Shown here: in pieces, positions 1-7,582 of the stretch
How the letters are laid out: every line of letters begins with the position of its first letter
Numbering within the stretch: the first letter of the stretch is position 1
Source: Flavobacterium sediminis
GTDB taxonomy: Bacteria > Bacteroidota > Bacteroidia > Flavobacteriales > Flavobacteriaceae
DNA length: 64,000 nucleotides
Assembly (NCBI RefSeq): GCF_003148385.1
Contig: NZ_CP029463.1
Span: 1,426,001 to 1,490,000, forward strand
Direction: 5' to 3'
Translations under genes and position numbers: made by a program
Notes under the pieces: generated by a model
Databases searched by the model: none
Told to the model about the DNA's origin: nothing
Seen by the model: the letters and a program-made list of their open reading frames with translations, nothing else

Positions 1-824
1 GTGTATGGGGTAAAAATCTCAGTATTTCAGAAATGGCGGAGCGAATAAATTGTCTTATTTCCGAAGGTATTTACTGCTTTGACCATGCTGACATTTACGG
101 CGGTTATTCTACAGAAGAAAGTTTTGGAAATGCCTTACAAAAGGCAAATGTTGCCAGAGAAAAAATCCAATTAATCACAAAGTGTGGTATTCAATATGTT
201 TGTGAGGCTAAGCCTCACACTATCAAACATTATGATTATTCAAAAGAGCATATTACAGCAGCAGTTCATCAATCTCTTAAAAACCTGAAAACAGATTATC
301 TGGATATTCTTTTACTCCATAGGCCAAGTCCGCTTTTACAAGCAGAAGAAGTTGCTGAAACTATTACGCAGTTGAAAAAGGAAGGTAAAATACTGGGGTT
401 TGGCGTGTCGAATTTTTTACCACACCAAACAGCACTTTTGCGACGTTACATTCCTGTAGACTACAACCAGATTCAATTTTCCGCAACTCATTACCATCCA
501 ATGACAAATGGTGAACTTGATTATATGAAACTCCACGATATTCAGCCAATGGCATGGAATCCACTGGGCTCAGTTTTCAGAGAGGAAAATGAGCAAACCA
601 ATCGCTTAAAAATGTTATTGGCCGATCTTATTTTAAAATATGAGGTTTCAGCCGAAATCATCTTGCTGACATGGATATTAAGACATCCGTCTAAAATTAT
701 TCCGGTCATAGGAACTACTAATTTAGATCGTATTTTGAATTTAAAAAAACTACTGGATTTTGAATTAGAAACAGAAGATTGGTTCGCTATCTGGACTGCG
801 AGCATGGGACATAGGGTACCTTAA
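1..824 (+). CDS. Aldo/keto reductase (5' end outside window)
   Basis: NAD(P)H-dependent oxidoreductase of the aldo/keto reductase superfamily, YdhF-like; the substrate cannot be told. The frame is open from base 3 with no stop, reading VWGKNLSISE before the first ATG at 33, so the true start lies before the window and about 20-30 residues are missing. Counting from that ATG, the catalytic tetrad is visible: Asp/Tyr in DHADIYGGY (about 17-25), Lys in ITKCGI (about 50) and His in LLLHRP (about 96). The C-terminal VIGTTNLDRI segment fits cofactor binding. The next gene starts 11 bases downstream and is probably co-transcribed. Confidence 0.9.
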   Translation, partial: VWGKNLSISEMAERINCLISEGIYCFDHADIYGGYSTEESFGNALQKANVAREKIQLITKCGIQYVCEAKPHTIKHYDYSKEHITAAVHQSLKNLKTDYLDILLLHRPSPLLQAEEVAETITQLKKEGKILGFGVSNFLPHQTALLRRYIPVDYNQIQFSATHYHPMTNGELDYMKLHDIQPMAWNPLGSVFREENEQTNRLKMLLADLILKYEVSAEIILLTWILRHPSKIIPVIGTTNLDRILNLKKLLDFELETEDWFAIWTASMGHRVP

Positions 825-835
825 AAAATTAGAGA

Positions 836-1975
836 ATGATTAATAAACGCTTACTTATCAAGAATTTATTAGCTCATCATGACGAGAGTTCGTTTTATGA
901 TAAAAAGCGACAATTAAATCTGCACACTAAAGAAGGAAAAGCTAAGTTTCTAAAACATATTTGTGCGTTATCAAACTCTAATCCGGCTAATAATTCTTAT
1001 ATTATTGTGGGAGTTGAAGATGAGAGCAACGAAATTACCGGAGATGATTTTTTTGATGACAGTAAAATTCAGAATTTAGTCAATGCCTATTTGAACAATC
1101 CTCCTAAAATTCAATATGAAAACATTCATTTTCCTAACCTGAATAAGGACAGGGTTGTAGGATTGGTCACTATAAAACCTAAAAGTAAAGTATCTTCTTT
1201 TAAGAAAGGGATTTATACTATTTTACCTAATACTATTTTTGTAAGAAGAGGCAGTAATTCTATACCTACAGAAGATAGAATTCCGTATTCGAAAAGTAAC
1301 ACAGAGACTGTAATCAGCATCGAAAACAATTCGAGAAATAGTATTGAACATACTTTAGATGGTGTGATTGATTTTCTGTACAATCGGCATAGCGACTTAG
1401 AATCCGGTTATAAGGTTTTTAAAGAGTTATTTGTAGTTTGCTGGGCCGGTATTCAGAAAAAAGTAAGGAATAAAGAGTTACTTTCGCGCGTTGATATTGA
1501 GCTTATTAACGAACAAATCAAACTATTCTATTCCGCGCAGGACGAGGTAACTTTAGAGTTTGACGACCATACTTTTATCATAACGGAATATATTGCTTTG
1601 GGAATCAATGACAGGACAAGTTACTATCCGTTAGAAAAACTTGTAATCACTTTTTTTGATAATGGCTACTATAAAATGGAAACGGAAATGTTGTTTGAAC
1701 CTCCACAGTACAATAGAAAATTATTGCATCACATATACAATTCGAATTTAACACTACTGAAGAAACTGGGAAATGGAATCACTCTAAATACAAGAGAAGG
1801 ATTAGACTTAGAGCATTTGCCTTCTACTTTAATGTTGTGCTATTTAAACGGGTTTGAGGAAGCCAAAGAAAAGCTCATTAACGCTAAACCTCTTTTAAAA
1901 TCCTGGCAAGACCCTAAGGTTTATCAGTCTTTTAAAGAGGTTATGCGCGTCTTGAGAAAAATGAAATACAATTAA
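836..1975 (+). CDS. Schlafen/AlbA_2-type putative DNA-binding protein
   Basis: 379 residues. Residues about 25-150 resemble the AlbA_2 (Schlafen-like, divergent AAA_4) domain: an N-terminal helical part, ALSNSNPANNSYIIVGVED, a central PP-K-Q segment and the closing IFVRRGSNSIP. In this family the domain is linked to nucleic-acid or nucleotide binding. Residues 160-379 match nothing I recognise and are mostly helical. It follows the aldo/keto reductase by 11 bases. A role in DNA binding or defence is possible from the family but not shown here. Its last four bases overlap the convergent small membrane gene. Confidence 0.7.
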   Translation: MINKRLLIKNLLAHHDESSFYDKKRQLNLHTKEGKAKFLKHICALSNSNPANNSYIIVGVEDESNEITGDDFFDDSKIQNLVNAYLNNPPKIQYENIHFPNLNKDRVVGLVTIKPKSKVSSFKKGIYTILPNTIFVRRGSNSIPTEDRIPYSKSNTETVISIENNSRNSIEHTLDGVIDFLYNRHSDLESGYKVFKELFVVCWAGIQKKVRNKELLSRVDIELINEQIKLFYSAQDEVTLEFDDHTFIITEYIALGINDRTSYYPLEKLVITFFDNGYYKMETEMLFEPPQYNRKLLHHIYNSNLTLLKKLGNGITLNTREGLDLEHLPSTLMLCYLNGFEEAKEKLINAKPLLKSWQDPKVYQSFKEVMRVLRKMKYN

Positions 1976-2199
1976 AAAAACTGTGTTCTTTTTCTCATTA
2001 AGATCATTCCGAGAAATCCTAAGTTCAAAATAATTCCAAAGAAATAGATTACTTTAAATTCAAGATTTACATCGTTAAAAATCAAATTTTTAGTCTCTCT
2101 TGTAAAATCAAAGAAATACAGAGCTAAATCCATGATGGTATAAACCCAAAGAAAAGCCAAAAAGACTAAAACCATAACAACTTTTGAGAACATTTTCAT
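1972..2199 (-). CDS. Small two-helix membrane protein, unknown function
   Basis: 75 residues with two hydrophobic segments (about 5-30 and 50-68) separated by a charged loop (DFTRETKNLIF), ending in basic residues (MRKRTQFF). This fits an inner-membrane protein with two passes. It converges on the AlbA_2 gene, overlapping it by four bases. I do not recognise the family; the codon use looks genuine. Confidence 0.5.
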   Translation of the reverse strand: MKMFSKVVMVLVFLAFLWVYTIMDLALYFFDFTRETKNLIFNDVNLEFKVIYFFGIILNLGFLGMILMRKRTQFF

Positions 2200-2288
2200 T
2201 TTACTGGGTGTTTTTATTCTATAACTTACTACTCTTTTTCAAAAATTAAAGTTACGAGAATATACCCTTTACTTGGATACAGAAAAAA

Positions 2289-2310
2289 TGTATATTTTGT
2301 TAAAGTTTTA
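2289..2310. repeat. Direct repeat, left copy, flanking the two-component locus
   Basis: A 22-base segment starting TGTATATTTTGTTAAA recurs at 5637-5658 with one mismatch by eye. The left copy abuts the response regulator stop; the right copy abuts the start of the metallophosphatase. The pair brackets the whole two-component locus. Confidence 0.6.
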
Positions 2311-2312
2311 GA

Positions 2313-2990
2313 TTAGATAAATCCATAGTTTTTTGCTTCCCTAACGATATCTTCGTCAGTTCCGCCTTTAATTAAGAAGTATTCTTTGATCTGTGCTTTT
2401 CTTTTATCGATAGCACTTATTCCCAGATTTATATAATTCGGCATGTTTTTAGTCAGTACTCCTTTTGCCAATAGCTGGATAATTTCACGATTATGTTCGT
2501 CTAAAAAAATAGCATTTTTATTATCCATTAGTTCGTTGATACTTTCCTCAACCGTTTTTGTGTAGTACACTTCATTTTCCATTATACTCTCAAAAGCATT
2601 GAGCAATTCATCAGCAGTAAAATCACTTTTGACTAACAATCCTTTAGGCTCAATATTCCTTTTTATGTCAAATAAAGTAAATGCTTCGGCATGAGAAGTC
2701 AGGATCATAATCTTAATTACTGGGAACTTCTTTTTAATAAGCATGGCTAAATCCTGCCCTGAAAAAATTTTCTCTTGCTCATAAGGCGGCAAACTTAGAT
2801 CTATAAATGCCATATCAAAAGCATACAAATCTTCAGTTTTAGTAATAATTTCATAGGCTGATTGACAATTATAAGCCGGGGTTACATTGATCCCATACCC
2901 TAAATCATTAAAAGTCAAAATACTTTTATATCCTTCAATCATGGAAGGGTGGTCGTCAATCATTAAAATATTAAGTATTTTTTTATCCAT
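2313..2990 (-). CDS. Response regulator, NarL/LuxR-like
   Basis: 225 residues. An N-terminal receiver domain (about 6-135) shows the acidic pair in MIDDHPS, the likely phospho-acceptor Asp in FIDLSLPP (about 64), the Thr/Ser switch in ILTSHAE and the conserved Lys in LVKSDF. The C-terminal 50-60 residues form a divergent LuxR-type helix-turn-helix (NREIIQLLAKGVLTKNMPNYI). Its start overlaps the stop of the histidine kinase by 8 bases, so the two are translationally coupled and are presumably a cognate pair acting in the cytoplasm. Confidence 0.88.
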   Translation of the reverse strand: MDKKILNILMIDDHPSMIEGYKSILTFNDLGYGINVTPAYNCQSAYEIITKTEDLYAFDMAFIDLSLPPYEQEKIFSGQDLAMLIKKKFPVIKIMILTSHAEAFTLFDIKRNIEPKGLLVKSDFTADELLNAFESIMENEVYYTKTVEESINELMDNKNAIFLDEHNREIIQLLAKGVLTKNMPNYINLGISAIDKRKAQIKEYFLIKGGTDEDIVREAKNYGFI

Positions 2991-5016
2991 GGTTAGCGGC
3001 GAGATTAATTTTAATCAAAAGTGTTGTTCCAGTGCCAATTTCGGAAAAAATTTTGAATTGACCATCAATGTTATCTGTTCTTTCCTTAATGTTCTTAAGT
3101 CCAATACCTTTCTTAACTTTATCTGTATTAAAGCCAATACCGTCATCTTTTATCAGAAGTTTCAGTTCATTATCTACTAATGAAACCTTTATAAATAAAG
3201 TTTTAGCTTTAGCATACTTATTACAATTATTCATTGCTTCCTGAATAATACGATATAAGTTCATTTTTACAGAAGCACTAATGGTGTCCCATGTTATATT
3301 CTGATCAATTTCCCGAATACATTTTGTACCGAATACGGTTTCCTGTTCCTCACATAGTTCCTCCAGAATAGCATTAAAGTTATTCTGATTATGAAATAAA
3401 GATTCGTTTGATAGTTCATGGGAAATACCTCTTACTTCTTTTTCAATATTCTGAATCTCATTAATATAGGCAAGGCATTTTTGAATAGTTTCGGGGTCCG
3501 TTTTTTTATTTAAAATAAAAAGATTTAATCGGGTGCTAGCCAGTTTATTCATTACACCATCGTGTAATTCTCTGGCAATTCTTTTCTTTTCAAAACTACG
3601 CGCATTATCTAATTTGGACTGTTGTTCCAGCATTAACTGGTAAATTTCTTCATTTGCCTGTTGTTGCTCCTGGGTCAATAATAATTGTTTTTGCTTGTTT
3701 CTCTGGTAAAAGATAATAAAAAGCAACACTCCGAAAAAGGTTATTGCCAATGCTCCGTATAAAATAGTGTTTTTTTCTGATGAGATTTTTTCTTTTTCAC
3801 TTAATATTTCATCTGTCTCGTATTTTATTCTGGCTAATTTATTTCTGGTATTTCGTTCCATATCCTGGAGGCTATCACTTAACCTGATATACTCCTTAGC
3901 ATATTTCAACCCGTTTTTAGGATCAATTTGTGTGAAAAAGTCAAGAGTGGTCAGTACCTCTATATTATAACGAGATGCTTTTGCTAACTTGTAAGCTTCT
4001 TCGTTTAATTGCCACGCTTTTACAGTGTCTTTTTGTCCTAAATAATATTCTGAAAGATGAGTTCTGCTTTTGATCTTTCCTGCTGTATCGTTAATACTAT
4101 CTCTTATTTTTAAGGCATTGTTAAAATCTTTCAGAGCATTGTCATTATTCAGCTTAAAATTAGAATACGCATAATAATCTAATATTGAAGAATAGAGAAC
4201 CGGATGGATCTCTCTGACTTTTTCATTTTTTAAAGCTACGGAATAATATTCCAGTGCCTTATCAAACTTATTCTGAATCAGATAAACATAGCCAATATTA
4301 TTAAGAACTTGTGCTTTATACAGTGGTGTGTAAATATCCTTCTGAAGATTATCTGTTTGCTTTAAAGCTTTGAAGTGATATTCCAGAGATTTTTCATAAT
4401 TTTTTAACCCGGCTAAGGAACTCCCCAAATTAACATAACATTCGTAAATCAAACCTTGGTCACGGAGCTCCTTTGCAATATTTAAGACTTTAATAGTCTG
4501 TGCTTCACTTCCCAGAAAATCTTTTTCATACAATAGCACGTAGGCTATATGAAGCATTGTTTTAGCTAGGTTATATTTGTCATTAAGTTTATTATATTTT
4601 TTTTCTGCTTTTAAGTAATAATAATAAGCACTATCGTTTTTTGATGTAAAAAAATAATAATCTCCGATATAATAATTCCCTTTGGCAATACCTAAAGAAT
4701 CATCTTGCAGCTTACTTAAAGACAGTGCTTTTCTACTTTCTATTAAATAATTATCATATTCCAATAAAGCATAATAACGATTTGCTACTTTAAAAACATT
4801 CTTAACTTTAAGAGAATCCTTATCTGACATCAGATCGACAATGTTTTTTGCCGAATCCAAATAACTGAGCTTTTGATTTTTACTTAAATCGTTATTATAA
4901 ACTTCTTGAAAATAATAATCCAGCTTACTATCAGAACGAACCCTCTTATCGTTACCTGTACAGGAAATGATAAAAATTACACTTGCTAAAAAACCAACAA
5001 AATACTTCAAGATCAA
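2983..5016 (-). CDS. TPR-containing sensor histidine kinase (HisKA_3), lipoprotein signal
   Basis: 677 residues. A signal peptide ends in a lipobox-like IIISCTG motif (Cys about 19), followed by some 8 TPR-like repeats (about 30-385), a transmembrane helix (about 420-443), a coiled coil, a HisKA_3 dimerisation domain with the phospho-accepting His in ARELHDGVMNK, and a HATPase_c domain with the N box (IIQEAMNNC), DDGIGF and GIGLKNIKERT. The TPR part would lie in the periplasm, presumably binding a protein or peptide signal. It is the partner of the response regulator at 2313-2990. The topology is unusual, since lipidation and a downstream transmembrane helix are both predicted. Confidence 0.9.
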   Translation of the reverse strand: MILKYFVGFLASVIFIISCTGNDKRVRSDSKLDYYFQEVYNNDLSKNQKLSYLDSAKNIVDLMSDKDSLKVKNVFKVANRYYALLEYDNYLIESRKALSLSKLQDDSLGIAKGNYYIGDYYFFTSKNDSAYYYYLKAEKKYNKLNDKYNLAKTMLHIAYVLLYEKDFLGSEAQTIKVLNIAKELRDQGLIYECYVNLGSSLAGLKNYEKSLEYHFKALKQTDNLQKDIYTPLYKAQVLNNIGYVYLIQNKFDKALEYYSVALKNEKVREIHPVLYSSILDYYAYSNFKLNNDNALKDFNNALKIRDSINDTAGKIKSRTHLSEYYLGQKDTVKAWQLNEEAYKLAKASRYNIEVLTTLDFFTQIDPKNGLKYAKEYIRLSDSLQDMERNTRNKLARIKYETDEILSEKEKISSEKNTILYGALAITFFGVLLFIIFYQRNKQKQLLLTQEQQQANEEIYQLMLEQQSKLDNARSFEKKRIARELHDGVMNKLASTRLNLFILNKKTDPETIQKCLAYINEIQNIEKEVRGISHELSNESLFHNQNNFNAILEELCEEQETVFGTKCIREIDQNITWDTISASVKMNLYRIIQEAMNNCNKYAKAKTLFIKVSLVDNELKLLIKDDGIGFNTDKVKKGIGLKNIKERTDNIDGQFKIFSEIGTGTTLLIKINLAANHG

Positions 5017-5050
5017 ATTGCTTTTATAGCAAATCTAAACAAAAAAAATA

Positions 5051-5263
5051 TCAATCTCTCTTTATATCGATAATTGGCAATTGTTCGTTAGAAATTATAG
5101 AATTACTTGTCCCTATCGATGGGTTACTTTTTACAATATTATTATTTTCATTGATCTTATTGAAAGATTTTTTTGTAGCTACTGATAATAAAGCATATAA
5201 TACTACTAATCCGAATAAAATGGTTGTATTTTTCATTTCTATATATTTTCTTAAATTAATCAA
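5051..5263 (-). CDS. Small single-pass membrane protein upstream of the histidine kinase
   Basis: 70 residues: one N-terminal hydrophobic helix (TTILFGLVVLYALLSVA) followed by a polar Asn/Ser-rich tail. Its ATG overlaps the stop of the 79-residue lipoprotein gene (ATGA at 5260-5263) and it ends 34 bases before the kinase start, so the four genes look like one operon. An overlapping plus-strand reading frame here (4983-5273) is taken as a shadow. Function unknown; it may modulate the sensor kinase. Confidence 0.55.
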   Translation of the reverse strand: MINLRKYIEMKNTTILFGLVVLYALLSVATKKSFNKINENNNIVKSNPSIGTSNSIISNEQLPIIDIKRD

Positions 5264-5499
5264 TCTTTTTTAGGTAAAGTTACTATAGGATTTGTATCCG
5301 AATCACCAACTGCTGATGTAGTTGCTACTGTATCCTGAGTTGTTGTTTGTGAATCACGGTCAGCTAATGAATAATCAAAATCATCAACGATAATTTCTTT
5401 GTTATTCACATCTTGTTGAATCTCTAAATCATCAGCCGTACATGAAACTGCAATTAGGCTTAACGTTGAAATTGCCAAAATAAAGGTTAATTTTTTCAT
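5260..5499 (-). CDS. Small secreted lipoprotein, first gene of the two-component operon
   Basis: 79 residues with a classical Bacteroidota lipoprotein signal peptide: MKKLTFILAI, hydrophobic core, IAVSC lipobox (Cys about 20). The mature part is acidic and Thr/Ser-rich (DDLEIQQD; SQTTTQDTVATTS). It overlaps the next gene by four bases. Small lipoproteins in front of TPR sensor kinases could act as signal partners, but that is inference. Confidence 0.65.
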   Translation of the reverse strand: MKKLTFILAISTLSLIAVSCTADDLEIQQDVNNKEIIVDDFDYSLADRDSQTTTQDTVATTSAVGDSDTNPIVTLPKKD

Positions 5500-5636
5500 A
5501 ATTTTTACTTTTAAAGGTTAATGCTTACTTTTGTTTGTTTTTTTAATATTTTTTTTACAAAAACATATAATCTATTGATTATCAAATGTTTTTACCAAAA
5601 GTAAGAAGCTAAAAAATTCTGACCATCCAGTTTTTC

Positions 5637-5658
5637 TGTATATTTTGTTAAAATTTTA
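5637..5658. repeat. Direct repeat, right copy, flanking the two-component locus
   Basis: Partner of 2289-2310, one mismatch in 22 bases by eye. It ends two bases before the ATG of the metallophosphatase, so it also forms that gene's immediate leader. Confidence 0.6.
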
Positions 5659-5660
5659 TT

Positions 5661-6386
5661 ATGAAGAAATTTGTTATCGGCGACATCCACGGAGGGCTAA
5701 AAGCCTTGCAGCAGACCATTTTAAGTGCTCCTGTTACAACTAATGACACCTTGATCTTTTTGGGAGACTATGTAGATGGATGGAGCGAATCTCCGGGTGT
5801 CTTGGATTTTTTAATAGAAATTCAGGCTTCTCAAAATTGTATTTTCATAAAAGGTAATCATGACGACCTGCTTCTGAATTACCTTAAAACGGGACAATAT
5901 AAAGACGAGTGGTTCATTCATGGCGGGGCATCTACAATAAATGCCTATCAAAAAGTTTCCTCTGAACAAAAACAAAAACATATTGAATTCCTCGAAAATT
6001 TAAACGATTACCATCTGGATGGTCAAAACAGACTTTTTATTCATGCAGGTTTTACTAATATACGGGGAATTCATGCAGAATTCTACAAACCTATGTTCTA
6101 TTGGGACAGAACTCTTTGGGAGGCTGCTTTGGCTTTAGACCCATCCATCCCGATTGAAAGTGATCTATATCCTAACCGATTAAAGCTATACCGTGAAATT
6201 TTCATAGGGCATACTCCTGTTACCCGTATTTCCAAAGAAACTCCGGTTAATGCCGCTTGTGTATGGAACGTAGATACAGGTGCTGCTTTTAAAGGCAGGT
6301 TAACGCTCATGGATATCGATACTAAAGAATTCTGGCAAAGTGATCCTTTACCGCAATTGTATCCGACAGAAAAAGGCCGTAATTAA
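5661..6386 (+). CDS. Metallophosphoesterase, PPP-type Ser/Thr phosphatase family
   Basis: 241 residues, about the length of bacterial PrpA/ApaH-like phosphatases. The metal-binding signature is complete: GDIHGG (7-12), GDYVDGW (about 35-41), KGNHDD (about 65-70), a His in IHAGF and a second in GHTPV. It probably dephosphorylates phosphoproteins or dinucleoside polyphosphates in the cytoplasm; sequence alone does not distinguish these. The start codon lies two bases after the right copy of the 22-base repeat. Confidence 0.88.
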   Translation: MKKFVIGDIHGGLKALQQTILSAPVTTNDTLIFLGDYVDGWSESPGVLDFLIEIQASQNCIFIKGNHDDLLLNYLKTGQYKDEWFIHGGASTINAYQKVSSEQKQKHIEFLENLNDYHLDGQNRLFIHAGFTNIRGIHAEFYKPMFYWDRTLWEAALALDPSIPIESDLYPNRLKLYREIFIGHTPVTRISKETPVNAACVWNVDTGAAFKGRLTLMDIDTKEFWQSDPLPQLYPTEKGRN

Positions 6387-6396
6387 TTCAAATTTC

Positions 6397-6404
6397 TATC
6401 TTTG
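6397..6404 (+). promoter_or_regulatory. Predicted -7 box of the DUF6646 gene
   Basis: TATCTTTG matches the Bacteroidota -7 consensus TAnnTTTG exactly and sits 22 bases before the ATG at 6426. An in-frame TTG at 6402 lies inside this box, which argues against the longer reading frame. I see no clear -33 TTG. Confidence 0.5.
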
Positions 6405-6425
6405 CTCCTTCAAACTTTATTAAAA

Positions 6426-6917
6426 ATGAAAAAAATAGTATTTTTTACATTATTCTTTTGCGGATTAATGAATGCTCAGGTTTTCAAAGGAGAAGGAGAT
6501 CAAAAGTTTCAGGTAGGTGCCAATCTCCAAGAACATGGAAGTGGCATTATATTAATGTATGATTACGGATTGGGAAAAAACTTTTCCATTGGTGGTGTTT
6601 CAAGTTACCTGTTAGGAGTAGATAAAATTTCAGGAGAAAAACCCGATTTCAAAGATCGTTTTGATCTTAAAGCGCGTTTTAATGCTAATATTGCTGATGT
6701 CTTCGGGCTTGAAGATCATTTTGATTTTTATCCCGGATTGGATTTAGGTTTAAAAAACTTCGGCGGACACGTTGGTGCACGTTATTTTTTCACTGATGGT
6801 TTCGGCCTTTATAGTGAGATCCAGTTCCCTATTGCAAAATACGATTCAAATGTTGTAGGGTTTGAAAAATACAACAATCAGTTTAACTTCTCAATCGGAA
6901 TGAGTTTTAATCTATAA
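6426..6917 (+). CDS. DUF6646 family predicted outer-membrane beta-barrel protein
   Basis: 163 residues from the ATG at 6426, chosen because the TTG at 6402 falls in the predicted promoter. A Sec signal peptide (MKKIVFFTLFFCG) ends near MNAQ. The rest has alternating strands, Gly and aromatics (GANLQEHGSG; GHVGARYFF) and ends in a terminal aromatic strand (FNFSIGMSFNL), as expected for a small barrel. Function unknown. The PhnA gene follows by 7 bases. Confidence 0.75.
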   Translation: MKKIVFFTLFFCGLMNAQVFKGEGDQKFQVGANLQEHGSGIILMYDYGLGKNFSIGGVSSYLLGVDKISGEKPDFKDRFDLKARFNANIADVFGLEDHFDFYPGLDLGLKNFGGHVGARYFFTDGFGLYSEIQFPIAKYDSNVVGFEKYNNQFNFSIGMSFNL

Positions 6918-6924
6918 ATAGAAA

Positions 6925-7497
6925 ATGAGCGTTATTGAAAAAAAATTAAAGGACAGAAGCGGCTCTAAATGTGAAATTAGCGGCGCAGAACATGATTTAA
7001 TCGTTTACACTTTACCTCCGTATACTTCAGAAAGTCTTGAGCATTCGGTTTTAATTGCTAAAAATTTAGCCGAACAAATTGACAATCCGGAAATTATGAA
7101 TGAAATAGACTGGAGAGGACTAAGCGAAAGTATGTGGAGTGAATTTTTACCGGTTCAGGTACTTTCTTGGCGAATGCTGGCCCGCTTAAAGAATCATGAT
7201 CTATTAGACATGATGTACCTTGACGAAGAAGCCTTGGAATGGGCCAAAGCAACAGGTGAAGGCGAAGATGAAGAAGGCAAGATCGTGCACAAAGACAGTA
7301 ATGGAAACATTCTTCAAGATGGTGATTCAGTAGTTTTGATTAAAGATCTGGATGTAAAAGGGGCTAATTTTACAGCTAAACGCGGTGCTCCGGTTCACAA
7401 CATCAAATTGGTTTGGGATAACGCCGAGCAAATTGAAGGACGGGTAGAAGGGCAACATATTGTAATTTTAACGCAATATGTAAAGAAAACAAAATAA
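6925..7497 (+). CDS. PhnA-domain protein
   Basis: 190 residues. The last 70 residues form a PhnA domain (KDSNGNILQDGDSVVLIKDL, then VKGANFTAKRGAPV). The N-terminal half is the extension usual in Bacteroidota homologues; the paired cysteines of the zinc ribbon in other PhnA proteins are not evident, with only one Cys near residue 14. Despite the family name, PhnA proteins are not established phosphonate enzymes. It ends before a strong terminator. Confidence 0.82.
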   Translation: MSVIEKKLKDRSGSKCEISGAEHDLIVYTLPPYTSESLEHSVLIAKNLAEQIDNPEIMNEIDWRGLSESMWSEFLPVQVLSWRMLARLKNHDLLDMMYLDEEALEWAKATGEGEDEEGKIVHKDSNGNILQDGDSVVLIKDLDVKGANFTAKRGAPVHNIKLVWDNAEQIEGRVEGQHIVILTQYVKKTK

Positions 7498-7530
7498 AAA
7501 AAAGCTCAGTTAGAGCTTAAAAACAAATAA

Positions 7531-7566
7531 AAATCCCTGTTCATGAAAATTGAACAGGGATTTTTT
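7531..7566. terminator. Bidirectional intrinsic terminator
   Basis: AAATCCCTGTTCA pairs with TGAACAGGGATTT around a short loop, followed by a T run, with A-rich sequence on the other side. It serves the PhnA gene (+) and the convergent ALDH gene (-). Confidence 0.9.
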
Positions 7567-7582
7567 ATTCTTTAATTTGATC

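Noticed and set aside
4983..5273. Plus-strand reading frame of 96 codons opposite the two small genes upstream of the kinase
   Set aside because: The minus-strand frames have a lipoprotein signal, an ATGA overlap and operon spacing; the plus-strand frame has no such support.
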